64,000 bases of DNA from Karstenula rhodostoma CBS 690.94 (taxonomy: Eukaryota > Ascomycota > Dothideomycetes > Pleosporales > Didymosphaeriaceae): NCBI GenBank assembly GCA_010093485.1, contig MU001501.1:761052-825051 (forward strand), in the 5' to 3' direction. A program made the translations under genes and the position numbers. The notes beneath the pieces are model-generated. The model was not told where the DNA came from. It was given only the letters and a program-made list of their open reading frames with translations, and ran no database searches. Every line of letters starts with the position of its first letter. Position 1 is the first letter of the stretch. Shown here one piece after another: positions 50,040 through 62,859 of the stretch.

Positions 50040-53000
50040 ATTAAATAGCTATATAAATCTAGTAAACTACTATTTTAATAGTACTTTTATTAAACTATTT
50101 ATAGATATTTTACTTATTTTAAAATATAAAACTTTAAATAATCCCTTTATATACTCTTATTATAGCTATATATTCTAGATATTAATATAATAAAGGTATA
50201 TAGTAATCTTTTTATTTTTTTTAATTACTAGTCTAATTATCTACTAGTTATTATAGTAGATTTACTAGAGTAATTCTAAGTCTAGTATAAGTTTAGTAAA
50301 AAAGTACTTTAAAGTTATTACTTCTTTACTAATATACTCTAGAGTAAGAAGCTCTATTTTTATAGTTAAAATTATAATTATACTTTAATAAGTTACCTTC
50401 TATAGAATAGTACTACTAAATAGTAAAGTAATATACTTATAAAATAATTATCTTATTAGTAAATTATCTATAAAAGATATATCTTTATAGATAAGTAAGT
50501 CTAGACTATTATATTTACTAAACTAAATTACTTTTTAGTATATTTTATAGAGATATAAAATTACTTAATTAACTATTACTTTATACTTTATACTTAAGTT
50601 AGTAAGGAAGAAGGATAGCTTTAATATAGTAAATATAATATCTAGTTATAGTATAATTACTATATATAATACTAATCTAACCTTTTTTTAATAACTCTTA
50701 ATCTACTATAGTAATACTTTACTTTTACTCTTTTTAAGCTTATTAATTAAGAGAGGAGTAGGTAAGAAACTTCTAACTTTATAAAATTTAAATCTTTTTA
50801 TAATCTTATTAATATATATATTATATATAAGTATAATTATCTAATTATTTTAGTCTCTAATTACTTATATTCTAAGAAACTACTTAATTAGTCCTTTATT
50901 TTTAATTTTATATTTATTTATAACCTTATTCTATAGTATTTAAGTTTACTCTCTATAGTTATTATAATATAAAAGTAGTATATTATCTATATAGAATAGT
51001 ACTAGAATTTTCTAATCTCTAGAAAAAAATAAATAAGGCTCTTTCTTTAAAGTTTTAAGCCCTTTAGCTCTAAGTAAGCGGGAAAACTCTTTATACTAGA
51101 GAAATAGTAAGTCTCTTAAACTATAGAGAGCTTAATTTAATCTTATATATATTTCTAGTATCTTAAATCTATCTAGAAGTTTATAGGTTATAGGATTATC
51201 TACTATAATTATAGTATTTAGAAATACTTCTATAATATTATATTATTTAATCTTAAGGTTAAACTCTATAGTAATTACTATTACCGCTTAGAATAACCTT
51301 ACTATAAGTATAGTAGTATAAGTTAAGTATAAGATATCCTTTAGTTAAAAGTCCCCTTTAACTATAATATAAGCTTTATAGTTCTTAAACTAACTATTCT
51401 AATTAAGTTTATATATAAATACTTATTTTAATAGGAGTAGGTATTTTATTACTTATAATTAAGGTAGCTTTATTTAAGTTCCTTTCTACTATAAGGTAGT
51501 AATCTCTTTAATTATAGCCTACTTAAATAGCTTTCCTAGAGGATAGAAAAGTAGATATTTCTAGAGTATTAGTTCTAGTAGTAGCTTATCTCTATATAGA
51601 TAAGCTAGTAATATTACTAGTTTTAGTTTCTTAAGTATAGCTACTATAACTACTATATTTAGTATCTTATAGCTTTTATACTTATTCTAGATTTTATCTA
51701 CTCCTAATATAAATATATATATAAAGTTAATCTAGAAACTATTTTTTAAAGATAGATCTACTATTAGTATATATATACTAAAATTTAATCTACCCCTTAG
51801 CTAATTATTATAATCTATATCTTATTATCTTAACTTTTAAACTAGTAAATACCTATTTATTAGTTAGTTAATTTTAGGTACCTTTTCTTAAAGTTATCTA
51901 CTTACCCTACTTACTATAGGGAAGATATACTATTATTTTTAGTTTACTAGTAGATTTCCTATTTTATCTAATAGTATAGAGTTAGTTATACTAAATTAAG
52001 AGATAGTAGTAGGGTTTTAAAGCTTCTACTCTAGAGAAGTATTATTCTAAGGCTCTAGTTTACTAGCTCTTCTAGTTAAATTCTAATTCTAGTAGCTTCT
52101 AGTATCCTTATAATTATATTAATTAGTTCCTATAATATCTAGCTATAGTATTATATCTAGAGTTATAAGTCCTATACTTAAATCTTAGCCTATATAAATT
52201 CCTAGCTACTAGCTAGTTATACCTATAGCTTATATAGTAGTTAGTATTATTACTTTCTAATTTCTTAGCTAGCTATCCTTAGAATCTATCTACTCTAATC
52301 CTTTACCTCTAAGTAGTTACTTAGTATTCTTAATTCTTACGGTACTTATATACTTATTTAAGCTAGAAGTAAGATTAATTATATTAAATATATCTTCTAG
52401 ATTATTAATCTTATTCTTATAAATACTTTTTATAATTCTTAGAGCTTTTATCTTTAGGAACTTAACTTTATATACTTCCTAGTAGAAGATTATTTTATTA
52501 AATATAATATTCCTAGTTATAATTATTTAATTAAGTATAAGAACCTATATTCTATAAATATTAGAAGCTTAATAGTCTATTAAATATCTAATATAAGCTC
52601 TTAGATTTATTTTAAATCCCCTTTTATTATACCTAGCTTTATAATCCTTTATTAGAGGATATACTTAGTATCTATAAGTATAAATCCTATTCTAGTCTAA
52701 ATAGAGATCTACTATTATATATTATATAATTACTAACTTATAGTACTAAAAGTACTATTAGAACTAATTATCTAATATTTTATTTAGTAATTAGAAGCTA
52801 TATACTATACTTAGACTTATATTATATAGCTAGACTACTATATCTATAATCTCTAGCTATAGCTTTATTAGTAGATTTATACTAGACCTTATCTTTACTA
52901 TTTATTTAATTAGCTCTTTTCTAGCTTACTCTACTAAACTATTAGTTTTATATATATAAGGTAGTAAAGGGTTAATTATAATTTCTTCTTTAATTACCTA

Positions 53001-55100
53001 TTCCTTATATCACAATATCCCTTACTATAGAAGTATTACTATATTATTATTCTACTAGATTTATATAATTTAGAGCTAGTACTTATTTTTTATAAAGGTT
53101 AATAGGCGTTTTATTAATTATAGAATTTCTAAAAGTATCTTCCCTTATAAATTAAAATTATAGAACTTCCTACTAAATTCTTCCTTTATTATAAGAATCT
53201 AGGATTTAAGTATTTACCCTTACTCTATATTAAATAGGTTCTATATAATATAGTAGAATAGATATAGTAAATACTTATATAATTATTATAAGATTACTTT
53301 ACTTATATATATAACTATATAATACTTATATTCTTATTATTATATTCCTTTAATTAATATACTATATACACTAGAAACTAGAGCTTATAAAGCCTTTTTC
53401 CTAAGGTATCCTAATTACTTATACTATAGTTCTTTACTATCTAAATAGGAGATATTCTCTTTTAATAGTCTAAATAGTTAAATTATATTTATAATAATAA
53501 GATAAGAGTATATAGGCTTATATTTAAAAAAAATAAGGTTATACTTATACTATAGGTCTACTATTATAACACTTTATTTAATTATTCTAATCCTTAGGGT
53601 ATTATCTAAGCTAAGATACTAAATACTAACTTTCTTAAATTAAACTTCTAAGATAATATTTATATAAAAGTTCTTAACTACTTTTATATCTTTAAGTAGT
53701 AGATTCTCTAATTATTTTCTATTCTTACTATAAAGAATATTCTTAATTAGGTAATTTCCTATTTCTAAGATAAGTAGAGCTTAAGTTTTTACTTTAACTT
53801 AGTCTTCTATAGTTACTTTCTTAAAAGAACTAGTAACTAGAAGGTTCTAATTATTAATAAAATAAATAGTAGCTATACTATCTAGGATTATACTCTTAGA
53901 AAGTAGGTAAGGATTCTATATTATATTATAGATTCTATTCTTAGAGACTTTACTTAAAAGGTTAATTAGATTAATAAAAGCTACTATAATACTACTAAGG
54001 TAATTAATAGTAAGCTATTTTTTATTACTTATTTTCTAATTAATACTATTAATTTTAGTTTATAGCTTTAACTATTATAGGAGCTTTAGATAGCTTAAGA
54101 TCTTATTTTACTCTTTATTAGAAAGGTTAAATACTTAGGATCTATTAATTAGAGCACTAGTAATAGCTATCTATAAGTATTAGTATTTAATTAGTTACTA
54201 TTTATATTAGGTATTTTTATAGGGGTAGTTAAAATAATTATTATTTTATATATTATTAGATAATTCCCTACTAGACTTAGTAGTCTAACTACTAAATATT
54301 ATATAGATACTAGTCCTTTTATAATTAGGGTAGAGTAATTATTCCTAGATTAGTACTAAAAATACCTTTCTAATCTTAGAAAGTATTATTATAGGCCTTC
54401 TAAATATTTTATTAAGTAGGATTTATTACTTAATTAAATAGGACTATTTAGGGGTAATCTTTTTATCTAAAGCTTTAAGGAAATTATAAGTTATAAGTAT
54501 TTCTTTAGTTTCTTTAACTAAATATATAATTACTTTATAGTAGAGGAGTTATTATTCTTTAAACTAGGTTTCTAGATTCTACTATCTACTCTTTACTTTA
54601 TTAAGATAAGTATAATACTATACTTAAATAAAGTTCTTAGTTACTCCTTTAGTAGATACTAGATTATTTTTTAGTATATAAAGTAGATATTATAAGGTAG
54701 ATTTATTATTTTTAATTATATTAATTATTACTAGAGTAAGGAGATCTTAGAAGATAGTAGTATAAACCTAGTTCTAGAGATTTTATAGCTTAGAATAGTA
54801 TATCTACTAGTTAGAGACTATAGTATAATATTCTATAATCCTTAAAATATAGCTTTCTTTATCCTTCTTATATAATTTAAGCTCCTACTTATAATCTTTA
54901 AGGTTATCTAAAGTAACTAGTTAGTATAGTTCCTCTAGAATAACTAGTTAAATAGGGTAATTATCCTTAATTAAGGGGACTATTAGATTATCTAGATTAA
55001 TTTTAGACTAAATATCTTTAGAGTTTACTTAGAAATATAAGCTTATAAACTAATAAGACTAGCTTATTTAATTAATAAGCTAGGTCTAAGTAACTAGAAT
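50040..55100 (-). pseudogene. CopG gag-pol polyprotein pseudogene
   Basis: RIP-broken copia polyprotein collinear with CopF. In reverse sense: gag region (about 55100-53500, not readable in detail), integrase tail with the ARKKLIK-type block near 52920, RT with the VRGDL-type block near 51350, YIDN active site near 50990, and RNase H ending near 50040. The Asp pair of the RT active site has become Asp-Asn and Val has become Ile, both from single G-to-A changes. No frame of useful length survives. Confidence 0.8.
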
Positions 55101-55229
55101 AGTTAAATTGCTTATAGCTTTATTAAATAAAAAAGGCTTTCAGTATAATAGGAGAACCTAAGAGGGTATATTTAAGTAGTAAAGTATATAGGGAGAATTA
55201 TTCTATATTCTAAGTACTAGGCTTATAAC

Positions 55230-55435
55230 TATAGTAGAGAAAAGGAGCTTAAATATCCCTTTATTTAGGGAGTGAATTAATTAAATTACTATATAAGAAA
55301 AGATTACTAGAAAGGCTAGTTATATACTATACTTATTCTAAATTAGTTTAGTACTTAGGTTAAGGTACCCCTTATCGTAGCTAATTAGAGCTCTATAAAC
55401 CCTAATATTACTAAGTATTATTTATATTCTTAATA
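55230..55435 (-). repeat. CopG 5' LTR (206 bp)
   Basis: Complete LTR, reverse orientation, preceded on the plus strand by GGCTTATAAC (primer-site complement, 55220-55229). Unrecognised sequence starts at 55436 with GTATA. Confidence 0.94.
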
Positions 55436-56702
55436 GTATAGTATTAGATAGATAAATTACTACTAAATTTCTCTATTAGTATTTATAACTATATACCTCT
55501 TACTATTATATAACTCCTTTAGCTAGATACTAAATACTTCTAGTTATAATATTATTCTCCTTTAAGGGATATTCTTATTCTAAGGGTATTAAGTTTTACT
55601 AATAGTATACTCTATAGGTCTATTAGAATCTAGTAGAGCTAAGTAAAACTACTTAAGTATAAATAGATATTAATAGACTTAAACTTAACTCTTTAGTTAT
55701 ATAATATTAATAGGTAGTAATATATTTATTTTATATTTAAGCTACTAAAATTATAGCTAGTTTTTACTTATACCTCTTACTTAGTATATATATAGGCCCG
55801 CGCTAGTAGACTATATAATATAATAAGTTATAAGTCTTACTATAGTTACCCTACTAGAAATATTATATACTAGTAAAATAAATTTAATTAAATAGTTTAT
55901 ACTTTTTAATTAAGTAGGTTTTACTAACTCTACTATTTTATTACTATTTAACTAAGCTAATATTTATAGACTCCCTTAACTAGCTACTTATAGGGCTATA
56001 ATATCTATAAGTTTTTATCTACTATAAGTATTTTTTAATTAATTAGGCTTTAAATAATACTACTTAGTACTAACTAGTATAAGTAGAACTACTTTAACCC
56101 CTATTAGCTTTTATTAGTAATAATCTTTAATACTTAACCTTTTCTAATAGTACTTAATTTTATCTAGTATTATCTAGACCTATCTAGTATTATTAAACTA
56201 TACTAGAATCTATTTAACTATATCTTCCCTTATTATATATACTATAGCTTATATAGATAATAAAACTAATAATACTCCCTTAATATATATATATTATATA
56301 ATATATATAATTAAAGAGATAGATAATAAAATAGATATAGAGACTTTACTTTTAGCTTATTACTTTTTAATTATTAGTACTAACTAACTAAAGTTCTACT
56401 ATACTAATTAGATAGGAAATAAATACTAGATAGCCTATAAGTACTACTTTATAAAAAACTAGAAAAATTACTATTTAGTATATTTCTTTTTTAGTAATTT
56501 TAATCTAATAGATATTATTTAATTTTATTTAGTATAAGCTAGCCTTTTTTAGACCTAATAGACTCTAGTTTAGTCTAGTAGAAGAAAATATACTTAAGTA
56601 GATATATAAGGTCTATATTTAGCTTAATTAGACGGTATTAGTCTCCCCTATAACTAAAGAGCCCCTATACTATAAGAATATATAGGTTATAACTATAAAT
56701 AG
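55436..56702. other. Unrecognised AT-rich DNA, left of LTR-H
   Basis: RIP-like sequence unrelated to copia. It is the target into which LTR-H inserted (the last four bases, ATAG 56699-56702, are repeated at 62856-62859). A preserved CpG patch GGCCCGCGC lies near 55795. Plus-strand frames can be followed but no motif is recognised. Confidence 0.4.
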
Positions 56703-56923
56703 TATAGTATAAGGATTAGCTAGTAATATAGAATTAAGAGAATAGTAGGTCTAATAGGCTATTATAAAGAGGGAGTTTAGTAGAAATAAAAAAGTAAAAT
56801 AATACTTACCCTAATAGTCTATTATAGGAGAGATAAGAAAGACTTTATATAATAGACTTTTATTAGAATAACTTAGTTTTATTTTTTTATATTTCTCCCT
56901 CTTTATACTATACTAATACTATA
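56703..56923 (+). repeat. LTR-H 5' LTR (221 bp)
   Basis: Matches 62634-62855 along its length. Both contain AATAGACTTTTATTA and GTCTATTATAG blocks. Differences are mainly G/A and C/T. No clear tRNA primer-binding site is seen just after it. Confidence 0.88.
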
Positions 56924-57340
56924 ATTTTTAGTAAGGGATATAGGGCTACTTTAAAAAAATATAGAGAAGTTAAGTAAATAAAATTTAAAGAACTAATAGA
57001 ATCTATCTAATAGACTTTTAAGTAGCTATTAAGTAATTAGGAAGAAAATATAATAGACTAATAGACTTTTAAGTAGCTATCTAGTATTTAGAAAAAATAA
57101 TAGAATAATAGACTTTTAAATAGCTATTTAGAAAACTTAAGTAATAGGCTAGTAGACCTTTAAGTAGCTATTAGACTCTAAGAAAGAGTAGATATAATAA
57201 ACCTTAAATAATTATAGTCTAAGTAATAATTAAGTTAGGAGGAAAATAAAGAGGTAAAGTATTAGTAGTAGATTTTACTTAAGTAAAAAGTTATAACTTA
57301 GTTACCTAAAGTAGGATTACTAAAGAATAAAAAACACTAA

Positions 57341-57379
57341 TAAAAAAAAAAAAGAGAAAAAAAAAAAAAAAAAAAAAAA
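57341..57379 (+). repeat. Poly(A)-rich tract inside LTR-H
   Basis: A run of A interrupted by a single GAG, followed by TTTTAATTT. Similar A runs occur near 60044-60060, 60199-60217 and 60411-60427, and a T run near 60652-60670. They lie within the element interior and are not tails of separate insertions. Confidence 0.85.
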
Positions 57380-60300
57380 TTTTAATTTAAAAAGTATACT
57401 AGAAAATATAGATCTATATAGCTTTTACTATATTTTAGTAAATCTATCTACCCCTATTAAGAGTAGTATAGGTTAGGTAAGCTAAGGTATTAGTAATTAC
57501 TCCTTAAATAAGGTAGAAAAGAGAAAGTAGTTTATTAAAGAAAAAAGTAAAAAAGAAATATATTTCTAAAAAAAAACTATAGTCTAGTTTACTTTTAATT
57601 TAAGTAATAGTAATATATTAAGTTTTAGTAGTATTAATATTATAGTATTTCTAGAGGACTATAATTTCTAAATAAAAGATATAAAATAGAGTAATAAGCT
57701 AAAGAAGTAAAAACTATTTTACTTTTATTTTAAAACCTATTAAAGGGATATTATAAAGCTACTAATATATAGAAACTCTAGTATATATTAAAATAAGTTC
57801 TAAAAAGTACTTTACTCTAAATACTTATTAATAAATTCTAAGTATTAAAAGTTAACTAGGGCCTACTTAGAGAGCTAGCTAAATAAAATAAGTTAATAAC
57901 TTATTTTACTAAATAACTACTTCTATAAGTTTAATAGCTATATCTAAATTATTCTTACCTAATTATAAATTATATAGCTAGAAGTAGGAACTCTCTTTTT
58001 TAGAGATCTTAATTAGAATAATAAGACTATAGTAATATATAAAATACTAATAGAAAATTACTTAAAAGGTAGGAATATAAATATCTATTAGGTATAAAAA
58101 ATATATAACTTTCTATAATAATATAGAGATTAGAATAAAGCTATTTAGACTATATAATAGAATAAGTAATAGGTAACTATAAATCTAGCTTACTCTAAAG
58201 CTATATTATTTATAATTTTAATTATTCTACTACCCTAAAAGTTCTTTAAGAGATAAGAAGAGAGGAAAGCTCTAAGTAGTAGTAAAAAATAAAAAGAAGA
58301 GGTAAATATATAGATTTAAAAAGTTATTATAAAGATAGAAGGGCTTACCTTAATAATAAAAGAATATTAATAATAGAAAATATTTATATCTACTACTACT
58401 AACTTAATTTTTAGTAAGCTAGTTAATAACTAATATACTTTTAATAAGCTAGTAGGTCTAACCCTTTATATAAAATAAAATAATAGATTATTTAAAAGCT
58501 CTTATTACCTAACTATTAATCTTAGTATAAGTATTTAAGAAATTTATAATTAGAAATATTAAGTCTAGAGTTATAGAACTTATAGAGAAAGTATCTATAG
58601 TATAAAAAAATATTTTTAGTAATAAGAACTTATTAAAAGAGGCTAGTATTATAAAGTTTTTAATACTAAAATCTAGTTTTTTAACTTCTATTATAGCCTA
58701 AAATACCTTTAGTATAAGTAATTTAGAGGGCCTATACTATAATTCTAGGAAGATATATAGTTATAGTACCTTATCTATAAAATAAAATAGTATTTTAATA
58801 TTAGTAATAAGGATTTAGAGAAGAACTTTAGTTAAATTTCTAACTTAAAAAGTAAAAAAGCTTTTACTAACTTTAAATATAAATTAGGCTAATTAAACTT
58901 TAGATTAATAAGTAGTAAATAAGGTAACTAGAAGCTAGAAATTAATATAATATATAGGGCTAAAGTATTTTATATAACCCTATTAGAGGTTTTATACTAA
59001 AGAGAAGAGGTAAACCTAACTAAAAAAATAAATACTACTAGAATAAAAGTATAAGAAAAAGGCCCCTAAAAATAGGCTACTTAATTAGCTTTTAAAAAGG
59101 TAACTAGTTCTAGAATAAGTAAACCTATAGTAGTAGCTTAAATTAAAGACTTTTAAAAAAGAAGGATTAGAATTAATTCTTAATTTTTAATTAGAAAGTT
59201 TTATTTAGAGTCTTCCTTATTTAAGATAGATAATAAGGAATTAGTACTATAAATTATAGTTATAAAGGTAAACTAATAGACTTCTAAGCCTATAGAAGTA
59301 AAGAGTAAGTAGACTTAAAATATACTAAAATTAAAAGTAACTAGAAAGAAAAAAAGAAGCTAAATAGCTTTTACTCTTTTATTAGATAAAGAACTTATAG
59401 TCTTTATTAATATTCTAAATACTAATTCTATCTTTATAGCTACTTTTACTTAAAAGGTAAAAGGAATTATAGTAGAATTAATTTTCTTTTAGAAAGAATT
59501 TTATTAAAAAGTATAGTAATTACTTATAAAGAAGAAGAAGGAACCTAATAATTTTTTATAATAAAGCTTTTTTAGTTATATCTTTATTAGTTTATATTAA
59601 TTAGAAGCTCTAATATAGTAGTAGAGTTAGAATTACCTATATAAAGTTATAATTCTATCTAAAGTAGTAGTAGAGAAGTTATATTCTAGTCTATACTAGA
59701 TTATATAAGGAAATATAATATAGGCTACCTAATATACTATTAGGGAAGTAGAAAATAGATACTAAAAAGAAGTAAAATAAAAAAATTTTACTAAAATATT
59801 TTAATAAAGTTTTACTAAAAGTAATCTAGTACTAGTTTAGAACTCTATTAGAGTAATTAATAAGTCTACTACTATAAAAATATATAATAGATAGTTTAGC
59901 CCTTACTAAATTACTATTAACTATCTAGAATAGTTATATTACTAGCTAGAAGAATTAGATAAAGTACCTTTTTAATATATAATATATAGTAATTACCTTA
60001 AAAGGTTCTATAAGCTTAGCCCTAATAATAAGGCTTAGATTTTAAAAAAAAAAAAAAAAATAGTACCTAAAAATTTAGTAATTAACTCTTACTAACTAGT
60101 ACTAAAAGTACCTAAACTACCTAGGTATTAAGTAGTTAAAAAAAGGGAGGAGTAATTAAAGTTAAACCTAAAAAATAAAAAGAGACTATAAAAAATAAAA
60201 TAGAAAAAAAAAAAAAAAACTATAATAGATAATTATACTAATAATATAGATAAAAGGTAGTTTACTAAAAATAGTTATTTTATAAAAAAAGGAAACTTTT

Positions 60301-62615
60301 AATTTAAATATAAATATAAATATATCTACTTCTAAATCTAATACTAAGTTAGACTAACTATCTTTCTAACCTAATAAAGTATTAGAAAAGCTAACTATAG
60401 ATAGTTAGTAAAAAAAAAAAAAAAAAAGTAGAAAAAGTAAAATATTTAATAGGATTTTAGAAGAAGTAAAGGGGAGATATAAAAGAGATAAATAGATAGT
60501 ATAAAAAAAAAAAAGATTATAAAAGAAATAAATAATAAAAGAAAATCTATATTTTTAAAAAAGTAGAAAAAAGAAAAGAAATAAGTTTAGAACTAAATAC
60601 TAGGTAAAGAATTATTATTAAAAAGAAAAAAAAAAAGTTTTAATTTTTATTATTTTTTTTTTTTTTTTTAGAGTTCTTAGTAATATAAGAAGAATAATAA
60701 CTAATTAAAAATTTAGTAGAACTAGAACTACTAGTAATTTTAGAATAATAAAGAAGAGAACTAGTATAAAAATAATTCTACTAAAATCTAAAAGATAATT
60801 AGGGCTAAAGAGATAAATTACTAAATAAAAAATTTATAAATTAAGAAGTAGGACTTCCTCCTTAAAAATAAGTTAAATTAGAGGATAATTAAGATTAAAG
60901 AGAAGTAGTATTTTAGAATAAAAAATTAAAATATATAAAAAAGCTAGAAGTAGATAAACTATAATTAGAGTATAAAAAAGAAGTAACTTATATAAAAAAA
61001 ACTAAAACCCTAAAAAAAAGAAACTAAGTTATAATAAAAATAAAATAAACTTTTAGAAATCTATTAGGCTAGATTAGAAAGAGTCTTAAAAAAAAGAGGA
61101 TTATAGCCTTAGAATATAGTAAAATAAGGCTCTAAAGGTTTATTACTAATAAAGGTATTTAAGGTAGAGATAGCCTTAGAAACTTATATAGATAGAGTTT
61201 AAGTATATATTATTCTAGTAGGAAGAATATTAGTAGCTAAAATAATATTAGTAATTAAAAGGCTAAAGCTAGAGTTAGCTAGTTTTTTTAGAAAAAGGTT
61301 AATAGAGTAGAAATAATATAGAATTAAGGCTAAAACTTATAATAGAAAGAATAGAAGATATAATTACTATTTATTTAATATTTATTATAGGTATTTTAGT
61401 TTAATAGCTTACCTCTAATATAAGAAATACTATACTTACCTCTAAAATAAAGTTTAACTCTACCTAAATAGTTCTAGTAGTAAGTATAATAATAATTAGT
61501 TAGAGAAAAAAAGGAAAAGTAAATAGTACTAGTAGTATATTAAATACCTATATTAATATTAATATTATAGTAACTATACTTAAAAGAAGTATTTTTAATA
61601 TCTAAGCTAAAGAATTTAGTAATAGTCTTTACTTTAGTATTACTAATATTAAAGTTCTAAATAATAAGATTTATAAACTTATTATTCTTATAAATATTTA
61701 TAGTATAGATAATAGAATTAAAAGTAATACCTTATAGACTAAGCTAATAGATAAAATAGATAAAATTATAAAAAGAATTATAGTTTATCTTCTAATAAAC
61801 TCTTACCTAAACTAGAGAAAAGTAAATAAAAAAAAAATAGAAGTAAAAAGTAGTTAAAATAATTTATACTACTTAATAATATACTTTTTAGTAGACTTAG
61901 AAAGGTAGATATAGAGATTAGCTTTTAAATTACTACTAAGACTATAGTATAATAAGTTATTACTATTTCTACTACTAGACTTTTTACTATTACTTCTAGT
62001 AGTATTAATAGTAGTTCTACTAGTAGTATAATTAATAGTAGCTATAATAGAGAGAAAGAAAGAGAGTTAGTAAAAAAGTATTAAAAGAAAATAGAAAATA
62101 AAGAAATAAGTAAAAAAAATTTAAAAAAAGAAAGGAGTTTAATAGAAAAGAATTAAAAAAGAGTTAGAATAGAAAAGCTAAAAAATTAAAAAGTATTAAT
62201 AAAAAGTTAAGGCTAAGTTAAAAAAAAAAAAAGAAGAGTAAATTCTAAAGAATTATATACTTTAAAATTAAGTATAAGCCTTTTAATAGAGCTTAGTAAA
62301 GGAAATAAAAATTATTTATAAGCTAGAAATCTCTATATTATTACTATCTAATATATAAGGTACTAGTAAATAACTTTAGTTACTCTACTTTAAAAAATAA
62401 AGGAGTAATAGGTTATTAAATATAACTATAACCTACTAAAAGGGCTAGTAGATATTAAAATACTAAGTAGGTAAATAAGAGACTAGATAAGGCTTTTAAG
62501 AAGGATAGTAAGTAATTAAAAGGGAATAGGTAAATAGATTAAAATAAGATAAAATATATAAAGTTAAAAATTAATTAAAGTAATATAGTAGCTAATAGAC
62601 TTAGGGACTAAGCCT

Positions 62616-62633
62616 TAAAAAGAGAAAAGAAAA
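62616..62633 (+). other. LTR-H polypurine tract
   Basis: An uninterrupted purine run AAAAAGAGAAAAGAAAA directly before the 3' LTR start. Its position matches the plus-strand priming site of an LTR retrotransposon and fixes the element's orientation. Confidence 0.7.
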
Positions 62634-62855
62634 TATAGTATAAAAATTAGTTAGTAATATAGAATTAAAGAAATAGTAGGCCTAATAGACTATTATAAAA
62701 AGGAAGCTTAGTAAAAGTAAAAAAGTAAAATAATATTTACTTTAATAGTCTATTATAGAAGAGATAAAAGAGACTTTATATAATAGACTTTTATTAAAAT
62801 AATTTAATTTTATTCTTTTATATTCCTTCCTCTTTATACTATACCTAATACTATA
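62634..62855 (+). repeat. LTR-H 3' LTR (222 bp)
   Basis: Second copy of the LTR-H terminal repeat. It ends CTAATACTATA and is followed by ATAG, the same four bases that precede the left LTR. Confidence 0.88.
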
Positions 62856-62859
62856 ATAG

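Larger units (their letters stand above)
48208..55435 (-). mobile_element. CopG: complete 7228-bp Ty1/copia retrotransposon, minus strand
   Basis: The only gap-free copy with both 206-bp LTRs (48208-48413 and 55230-55435), and the reference for the family. In element sense (right to left) the order is 5' LTR, GTTATAAGCC primer site, gag, integrase (about 52900-52945), RT active site (about 50975-51003), RNase H (about 50040-50640), 3' extension, AGGGGG tract and 3' LTR. Every frame is broken. The flanks do not match (AAATA left, GTATA right) and the right flank does not continue CopD, so the copy probably formed by recombination between two elements. Confidence 0.94.
56703..62855 (+). mobile_element. 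LTR-H: second LTR-retrotransposon family, plus strand, 6153 bp
   Basis: Direct repeats of 221-222 bp (56703-56923 and 62634-62855) bound a 5.7-kb interior. Each LTR starts TATAGTAT and ends ATACTATA, a perfect 8-bp inverted end that fits RIP of TG...CA. A polypurine tract precedes the right LTR, and ATAG flanks both sides (56699-56702, 62856-62859) as a short target duplication. The interior is very A-rich on the plus strand with several poly(A) runs, as expected if Lys/Glu-rich codons lost their G. I cannot recognise RT, integrase or gag motifs, so the superfamily is open and it may be non-autonomous. Confidence 0.85.
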
